From positions 31,868,104-31,932,103 of the forward strand of contig CM070725.1 of assembly GCA_036346275.1 (NCBI GenBank): 64,000 nucleotides of DNA, written 5' to 3'. Origin of the DNA: Otatea glauca. Taxonomy: Eukaryota > Streptophyta > Magnoliopsida > Poales > Poaceae. Both the position numbers and the translations under genes were made by a program. Under the pieces are notes generated by a model. That model was not told where the DNA came from and made no database searches. It worked only from the letters and a program-made list of their open reading frames with translations. The first letter of the stretch is position 1; each line of letters opens with the position of its first letter. Below, piece by piece: positions 57,421 through 64,000 of the stretch.

Positions 57421-57766
57421 CAGGGTTAACAATACCGATTTCGAAAAACCGTTCAAAAATCAAAATTAAAAAAAATATGGAGTCAAAAATTGTCATAAAC
57501 CGAAGGGTTAAGAATTAAAAAAAAAATTAAAAATCGAAAATGAAAACAGGTCGGTTTTGACCAAAAATCGATCGGCCAATTGGTGGGTGATGACCACTAT
57601 GGCGTTGCTACACGATTTTGACCTAAAATCGGTCGGTTTTGATCGAAAATCGACCGGTTTTAATTCGCATAATTTTTTTAAAATTTTTTTTAGTTAAATC
57701 GATTTACCGATCAATTTTAAATATCGAACATCCGTTTGAGCAATTTTGGACGGTTCTGTGACCCAA
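57421..57766. mobile_element. Short non-autonomous hAT-type element upstream of the VQ gene
   Basis: A perfect 8-bp duplication GTCCCGAC lies at 57413-57420 and 57767-57774. The left end CAGGGTTAACAATACCG pairs imperfectly with TTGGGTCACAGAACCG read from the right. The interior has repeats of AATCGGTCGGTTTTGA and its complement. It has no coding capacity at 346 bp. It resembles the element at 62005-63384. Its right border is about 500 bases upstream of the VQ start codon. Confidence 0.8.
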
Positions 57767-57774
57767 GTCCCGAC

Positions 57775-58263
57775 CCGAATAAACCTCTGGATCGCTGCCC
57801 TGGCCGGCCGCGCGCCGGGGCCCCAGCCGGACGCAACTTTCACAGCGCCTAATCATGCGCGCGGCAGGGCGCTGTCTGTCGACATACAAAACGATAGCCG
57901 CGCCGCGGTTACATTGCGGACGCGCCACACTGGCACACAGCGCAAAGCCAATTAAAACCGTGCGGAGAGAGAGGGAGCCCAATAAAAGCTCTCTTCTTCT
58001 CCCTCCTACCTTTCATCTCACTTCGTCCCTTCCCTTCTCTTCTCCCTCTCGATCTCGCCGGAGCATCCTGGCCTCGGCGTCTCTCCCGAATTGGTAGCTC
58101 CTCGCGGCTATATCTCTCTCCGTTCTGGTCGGGCAATTGACTGACCTTCGCTTTGGCTGCTGAAATGGTTCGGAGATCGTAGCTTAGTGGTGAGTTGCGG
58201 TTGCACTTGCAGTCTTGCACCACGGGAAAAAGAGTGCGGCCTGGGGTGTGCTTGCTTCTTCGG
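57775..58263 (+). promoter_or_regulatory. Promoter and 5' leader of the VQ gene
   Basis: A TATA-like AATAAAAG at 57981-57988 precedes a CT-rich stretch (57990-58060), typical of plant core promoters and leaders. A WRKY-binding W-box core TTGACT is at 58137-58142. A five-codon upstream ORF (ATG at 58165, TAG at 58180-58182) lies in the leader. The transcription start was not determined. Confidence 0.5.
58165..58182 (+). CDS. Upstream ORF in the VQ gene leader
   Basis: ATGGTTCGGAGATCGTAG encodes five residues. The context (GAAATGG) has G at +4 and a purine at -3, so ribosomes may use it; whether it limits translation of the main ORF is not known. Confidence 0.35.
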   Translation: MVRRS

Positions 58264-59454
58264 ATGGACTCCGGCAACAGCGGCAGCCTCCAGTCGTCCA
58301 GCGGCCGCGACGACGAGTTCGACCCGAGATGCGGGGGCGGGGGCGTGGACTCCTCGCCGTTCTCCGCGTTGCTCCGACAGTCGGCATCGGCGTCGCCCTC
58401 TGTGGCGGATTTCGGCGGCTCCTTATACGGCCTTGAAGAACTCGCGTCGCCGCCGCTGTCTCAAACGGTGCATCACTGGTACGCGGCCCTCCCAGCTGGC
58501 GGCGGAGCCTCGCCGTCGTCTTCGTCCCCTGGCGTGCTGGCCTGTGCCGACCAGCCGGCGCCGGCCCAGCAAGCCATGGCGCCGCCACCGAGGGGGTCGA
58601 GGAAGCGGACGCGGGCGTCGCGGCGCGCGCCGACGACGTTGCTGACCACCGACACCTCCAACTTCCGCTCCATGGTGCAAGAGTTCACCGGAATCCCCTC
58701 CCCGCCCTTCGCCGGCGGCGCGCCCACCCGCTCCCGCTTTGACTACCTATTCCCCTCCCACTCCTCCCTCCGCTCCGCCGCCGCTGGCGCGACCCCCGCC
58801 TCGCTCCGGCCCTACCTTCTCCGCCCCTTCGCGCAAAATCTCAACCCTTTCCCTTTCCCACCCTTCGCCTCGCCCTCCACGTCCTCGCAAGCGCCGTCCA
58901 ATATTGACATTACGCTTTCCACCGCAGCGTCCTCTAGCCCTACAAGTACTACGGCGGTGGCGTCCGACGACAGCTACCACCAGCTCGCGTCCGGGCCGTC
59001 CGCTCTTCTCGCGATGCATGATCACAGCGGAAACTACCTCTCCTTCCAGAGTCCCCTCGGCACGCATCTCGGCAGCGACGCCAAGTACCCCGCCCACCCC
59101 TTGTTCGACGCGGCCGGCCGCGGCATAGCACCGTCAGCGCCGAGGCTGCGAGATCCGGCCGACTTCTTGGGGCTGACGCATGGCATCATGGGTACCGAGG
59201 GGACGCACTTGCACCCACAAAACCGTGACCACGGCCACGGCGGCGACGAGCTTTCCGGCCTGGTAGGGGCCGGCGGCGGCGGCCCCGGCGGCTGCAAGAC
59301 GACCTACTCCTCCGACGTCGGCTCGGCCCACGCGACGCCTCTACCGGAGGGCAATGTAGAGAGCACGTCGGCCGGCGTTGGCACAGCGACGGCCGCGGCA
59401 ACGGCGGCCATGAGATCGCAAGGCGTGGACTCGTGGATTTGTACATCGGAGTAG
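58264..59454 (+). CDS. VQ-motif-containing protein
   Basis: An intronless ORF of 396 residues. The start at 58264 is chosen because MDSGNSGSLQSSSG is the conserved N-terminus of this VQ subgroup; an in-frame Met 23 codons upstream gives no family match. The VQ motif FRSMVQEFTGIP is at residues 134-145 (58663-58698), preceded by a basic stretch (RGSRKRTRASRRAPTT, 110-125) that may be a nuclear signal. The rest is Ser/Pro/Ala/Gly-rich and probably disordered, ending GVDSWICTSE, a conserved tail. VQ proteins bind WRKY transcription factors, and some are MAP-kinase substrates, in defence and development; the Ser-Pro sites here are candidates for phosphorylation. High GC3 is normal for grass genes. 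No stops or frameshifts were seen. Confidence 0.93.
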   Translation: MDSGNSGSLQSSSGRDDEFDPRCGGGGVDSSPFSALLRQSASASPSVADFGGSLYGLEELASPPLSQTVHHWYAALPAGGGASPSSSSPGVLACADQPAPAQQAMAPPPRGSRKRTRASRRAPTTLLTTDTSNFRSMVQEFTGIPSPPFAGGAPTRSRFDYLFPSHSSLRSAAAGATPASLRPYLLRPFAQNLNPFPFPPFASPSTSSQAPSNIDITLSTAASSSPTSTTAVASDDSYHQLASGPSALLAMHDHSGNYLSFQSPLGTHLGSDAKYPAHPLFDAAGRGIAPSAPRLRDPADFLGLTHGIMGTEGTHLHPQNRDHGHGGDELSGLVGAGGGGPGGCKTTYSSDVGSAHATPLPEGNVESTSAGVGTATAAATAAMRSQGVDSWICTSE

Positions 59455-62004
59455 GTTGATTCACTCGCTTCTTTCCAAGTACGTAACGGGAGCAGATTGA
59501 TTTTCCCGTGTAGCTAGCTTTCTTGGTGTCCTTCAGTTTGCATGCTTAATTATTGTGTAGATTAAACCAGAAAGATCATAACATATTAGCATTAATTGCT
59601 TTTGCTTATCGATCGTCAAACGATCACATAAAGAGTGAATACTGTCTGACGCGAGTAGGGGACAGTTTCTTAATGGACATGTATGTGTGTGTTAGCAGCA
59701 GCCTAATTAACTCCTCTCTCTGTCTCTCTCAGCTCGTGTGCTTGTCCTTGTGCTGGTGTTCCTCGTCCTACTTGCCTTCGTCACACGCAAGATGGTAGGT
59801 ATAGATAGATACATCATACATGAGAGAGAGAGAGAGAGAGAGGCGAGCGTGTGTGTGATGTTGGAGTAGTTGCTCTCCTCGTGCTGCTGCTGCTTCCATT
59901 GCATTGTTGGTGCTTCCAAAAAGACTTGAGATATTATTACTCGACCATGGAATCACCATCAGCTAGCTCATGGGCAGGCGAGCGATTAGCGGCGAGATTT
60001 CATACATCATTTATGAAGGTGAATCTAAATTTTGCCCAACATCGATCTCTGCAATGTGTAGGGTTCATGACCACATGAGCTGAACAGAACAAAAAGGGAG
60101 GGGCTTTTGTCAGAAAGATATCTTTTGGCCTTTAGATCTTTCAAGTTTAGACGGCTACCTACTTCACATGGAGGCAAGAATGTAATAGAAAACGATGAAT
60201 ACAATAGACGGAAGACAAGATAGAGGCCAACAAACGTATCTCCTCTCCTCGAGCTTACCATTGCAGCCACTTCAAATAAACAAGAAGTGCATGCAAGCTG
60301 CTGCAATAATCTGTCTTGTTTGTGATTTTCTCCACTTTTGACTAGTAGAAGGATATATGGATTTGATACTTGCTAGGTGTATGATCGATGGCAATTCTGT
60401 GTGTGCTAATTGATTGATGCGTCCAATATATACACGGAGCATAATATGATATATAAGGTACATCATCATCTTACAAAACTCTCGTCCAAATTTCGTTATA
60501 CGCATGGCCGCTGATCTGGCCTGTGCAATAGCTGCATCTCTCTTCAAGTGCTTTACTTAGTTGCACGTCCACGTTTCGTAGGAATTTTGGGGAAATTTCA
60601 AAGGATTTTATAGAAAATAGTAACGTAAAATTCCCGAATCCGGATGGTACCCTTTCCCCCTTGAATGGGTAGGTCCTAAGTAGCATTGAATTTACCATAT
60701 ATCGGATGCGATTTCTTTGCAGTTGATGTCGACAATACTCTATGGAATCTGGCATGTGGGGCACTGTTTGTGCAAGAGACTGTAACGTTGACCATCTACA
60801 CGTACGCATCCTCTTTTTCATCAATCTCTCTTAAAGGTGCAGCTTCTTTTTTTCTCAAAGAATGATCCGGAGATGATTGGGCATGCGCCTCTGTGATGGT
60901 AGTCATTACCGTATAAATGCATTGCAGTCCTGCAGAAGAAAGGCTAGATATAAAACTTGGATGCAAAAGTGGCACGATTAATTGACACTTCTTTCCTCCT
61001 TTTGCTGATATGCAGGTCGATAGACACAGAAAAAGCAGGGATGAACGTCACTGATTAAAACTGCCCCCTCCTAGAGCTCTCCTCTCTCTCCTGTCTTATC
61101 TATCTATTTTTTTTTTCAAATTTAATCTCTTACGAACATATTTGCAGATTTGGTCATATCTCCAACTACGAAAACACTTTCCGTGCTCCCCTACCACTGA
61201 AGGTTCGCTGGACCTCCTGAGACCGTGGTAAGGTGCCTCCTGCACTCCCCAACCGCAACAGCCCGCCTCCTACGGTCCTCAGTTGTGGCACCAACGCTCT
61301 TCCCGCACTGCATAGGTGCAAAAGCGATTGGTCCCATGCTCGCCAGCTCGTTGCCACCACTCGCCCGCTCCCACACTCTTTGAGCGCGGTAGGTTGTCTC
61401 CTGTACTCCCCAGGTATGAGAGCACCTTCCGTAGTTAGAACAAATGTTAGAGAGAGAGAGTTGAGACATGTGAGCCCTCGCTGCGGTGGCAATGGCAATA
61501 AGGCATCATGGCTGCCAATGTCAGCAGCGAATAATCTGCTGCTTTGCAATGATGGCTTCTCCTGCTCGATCTCTATCTCTTCTCTTCAGCCTCTCCTTAC
61601 GTACTACTATTTCCAATATCTGGTCATGTGAGGGGGTGACCTCCGAGCTAGTATATGTATGATCCATTGCTCTCGTGCTACAGGACCTCAGCGCATGCAT
61701 ATAATTTCGAGCCAAACACAAAAAGATTTAGGGCTCTTTCAGAGGGTGAGAAGCCTCTGGTCCACTCTTCTTTTTTGATAGTTTGTCCCTGGATTTTTCT
61801 TGGTAACAAAGGCCAAAAGGTGGTTTGGTTGGCGTATATGCACCCACATGCATCCACCATCGTGCTAGCTAATTGTTGGGTCTGATCAATGCATTGTTGT
61901 AATTGTATGGCTAAATTTTGTTTGTATGGCTAAATTTTGTTGTCACAAACTAAACGTGAGTCAACTTTGTCGGTTGCCAAATGTTGGCAAGAGGGACTAG
62001 CACT
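59455..62004. other. 3' flank of the VQ gene and unassigned sequence
   Basis: No second gene was recognised. The VQ 3' UTR should occupy the first few hundred bases. A (GA)n microsatellite is at 59822-59842. At 61225-61430 two diverged copies of GGTGCCTCCTGCACTCCCCA-like sequence occur. Open frames here (for example 61166-61631 on both strands) show no known domain. Confidence 0.4.
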
Positions 62005-63384
62005 CAGGTTCAAAAAACCGACGAAATCCGGTCGGTTTTCGCGAAAACCGGTCGTCCGTACCGAGCCGGTTCGGTAATTAAAACCGTTCGGAAAACCGGT
62101 CAGATGAGTAGTAAATATAAAAAATTTGAAGAAATTTAGCAAAAAGTCTCAAAAAATTTTGAATTTTTTTTGTGCTTTCCTTAGGTAATCCTAATGATTC
62201 TATAAAATTTTTAGATTATTATCAGATATGTAAATTTTTAAAAATTACGATGTGATCTTGTCACAATATATGCTCTTGATTTTTATTTTCTAGTGGCACA
62301 AAATGAAGTCTAATATTTCTTAAACTTTTTTGTGATGTTATAACGTCATTAAAATGATTATGTAAAATTTTGAGATGATGATCAGATATGTGTATTTTTT
62401 AAAAATTCTGAAAGTACTATTATCATTGTATATGCTCTTCTGTTTTTGATTTTATATGAGAAATAAATGAAGTCTAATATTTCTGAAAATTTTAGTACAT
62501 GATCCTTTGGAACTGTTTATATTTTTGTTAAAATTTTAGAATATAATAAATCATTTTACTATTTATAAAAATCTGTCAGTGTATTTGTTCCTTTTCATTA
62601 ATTTCTGTTTTAGATTTTTTAGAAGAAATAAATGATTTAAATTTTTTTAACATTTTTTCTTAGCTGTTTTATAGATTAATTGGGATTTTTTGTACATTTC
62701 TTAAAAAAATTGCAATTTTTCCAATTTGTTCTTATATTTTCACCATTTTTCCTTCTGTCACCGGTTTTCGACATTCCGTTCATGTAGGTCGAACATGTCA
62801 TTTTTGCGACAATGGAAGAGTGACGAAGCTATGCTTATGCCTACTCCACAACTTCAATTTAAATGCATTATAATGTAAATGGTATTGACAAGTAAATGGT
62901 AGTGAAATTGCGAATGATTTTGCTTTGTAGTTATGTAAATGCCGATTTTTGCACTTGTGTGATTGTAGTATTGCAATAAAAGATTATTTATTGACATATT
63001 ATTGCTCAATACATAACTTACAACTTCTAATTCTCTAAAATATAGCAAAGGTCATGTCGAATTTTTTCCAAATTTATGAGAGATCATTCTGGAATTTTTT
63101 CACGTTTTCACATACCTTATTTATATATTTATTACATTTTTACTCAATTTTAGCCTTCCCTGTATTTCTACAAATTTTATAATATTTTTTTTGCATTTTT
63201 TCCCAATTTTTTCGATTTTCCTCCAATTTTCCAACCTCGGGCGGTTTTCGCGATCTTGTTTGATCAAATTTCAAAATTTTCAATTTTGCAAACCGTTCGG
63301 TTTTCGCGGTTTTGAGCGGTTTTCACGAAAATCGCTACCGCGGGGTTAGCGATTTTCGCGAACGAAACAAAATTGTGAACCCTG
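62005..63384. mobile_element. Non-autonomous hAT-type element
   Basis: A perfect 8-bp duplication CTAGCACT lies at 61997-62004 and 63385-63392. The ends CAGGTTCAAAAAACCG and CAGGGTTCACAATTTTG (read from the right) form an imperfect TIR. Subterminal zones carry GGTCGGTTTTCGCGAAAACC and related palindromes at both ends, and the middle 1.1 kb is AT-rich without coding capacity. The subterminal motif is shared with the smaller element at 57421-57766. Confidence 0.88.
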
Positions 63385-63392
63385 CTAGCACT

Positions 63393-64000
63393 AGTGGTAC
63401 TAGTGAATTTACTAATATCATTAGTCATATTTCGTATCACTAGTCTTATTTCGTACAGATGTAGAATGGTTTTATTCTTTTGACCTCTAACACAATTATC
63501 TTATTTATATAAGCATTTAAATGTATATATACTCATTTAGATTAAAATTCTACTACTGATTTAACGCCACTAAAGTTTTCATAAAATATTACCTAATCAT
63601 TTCTTTTTTTAAAAAAAATGCTCGCTCGGCATTTTTTTCTTAATATAAATTTTGAGTATGTTGTGCATGTACAAAAGTAAAAGTTTCTTCTTGTTTGCTT
63701 TGTTGGCGGAGTGGTTGTTTCTTGACTGGATTGTAGCTTATAGCACGGAAAGAAAATAATCTGAAGCATCAATATTCCTAGGGTATAAAATGATTATATC
63801 TATTATATATTAAAACTCACTAAAGTTGCTAAGAAAAAAAAGAGAAATAGGTTAGAAATTCTAAAAAAAACAAAATATCTAGCCCTTAATATGGTAGACC
63901 ATAATTACAACCGTCATCAGATATTTCTAAAAAATAGGAGTACACTATAAATTCTCACGAAAAAAGTAAAACATCTCACCCTTAATTTGGTGGACCCTAA
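63393..64000. other. AT-rich sequence with a short direct repeat
   Basis: No gene is present. Near the edge the phrase AAAATATCTAGCCCTTAAT...GGTAGACC (63872-63900) recurs as AAAACATCTCACCCTTAAT...GGTGGACC (about 63969-63997), about 99 bases apart, perhaps the start of a tandem repeat continuing outside the window. Confidence 0.5.

Noticed and set aside
58184..58727. Long alternative frames on both strands over the VQ gene
   Set aside because: High GC third positions of the true gene leave other frames open; only the plus frame from 58264 has family motifs.
61166..61631. Overlapping frames of 127 and 132 codons on opposite strands as a gene downstream of VQ
   Set aside because: No motif, no promoter features, and internal short repeats suggest non-coding DNA.

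Overview
The window is nuclear DNA of a flowering plant, almost certainly a grass. The evidence is the set of transposon families (CACTA elements with CACTACTACAGAA ends, a Sirevirus-type copia element, Tekay- and Tat-type gypsy elements) and one GC-rich, intronless, monocot-style gene. Nothing points to bacterial or organellar DNA. A panicoid grass is possible but is only a guess. Coordinates of element ends were read by eye from terminal motifs and target-site duplications (TSDs).

Left block (1-15842) is a triple nest. The end of a CACTA transposon (15612-15842) is interrupted by a Tat-lineage gypsy element (plus strand, 6137-15611), which carries an antisense gene with two candidate introns between integrase and the 3' LTR. 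The 5' LTR of that element is itself interrupted by a Tekay-like gypsy element on the minus strand (1-6136, running off the left edge) with a 3.1-kb LTR and an extra ORF between primer-binding site and gag.

Centre-left (15843-26023) holds an LTR-like segment, a small MITE, a long CA/TA microsatellite, a terminal-inverted-repeat element with an internal higher-order tandem array (564-bp period), and the start of a second CACTA element. Downstream of that CACTA end lies a broken but clearly recognisable XH-domain gene fragment of the FDM/IDN2 type (RNA-directed DNA methylation family), probably captured.

Centre (26024-45232) is a second triple nest. A gag-protease-only gypsy element (minus; TSD CCACG/CCATG) has its 5' LTR split by a Sirevirus-type copia element (plus, 29513-44302; TSD CAAAC), whose own 5' LTR is split by a CACTA element (30856-34471) encoding a TNP2-type transposase and lacking its 3' end.

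Centre-right (45592-56566) is a third triple nest. A hairpin element related to the one at 20355-22455 is split by a minus-strand copia element (46363-56499), and the copia integrase is split by an hAT transposon (49258-51894) with a near-perfect 8-bp TSD.

Right end (56567-64000) holds the one intact host gene, a VQ-motif protein of 396 residues (58264-59454). It is bracketed by two non-autonomous hAT-type elements, each with a perfect 8-bp TSD (GTCCCGAC and CTAGCACT). All transposon genes seen are broken by stops, frameshifts, deletions or insertions. No RNA genes or CRISPR arrays were found.
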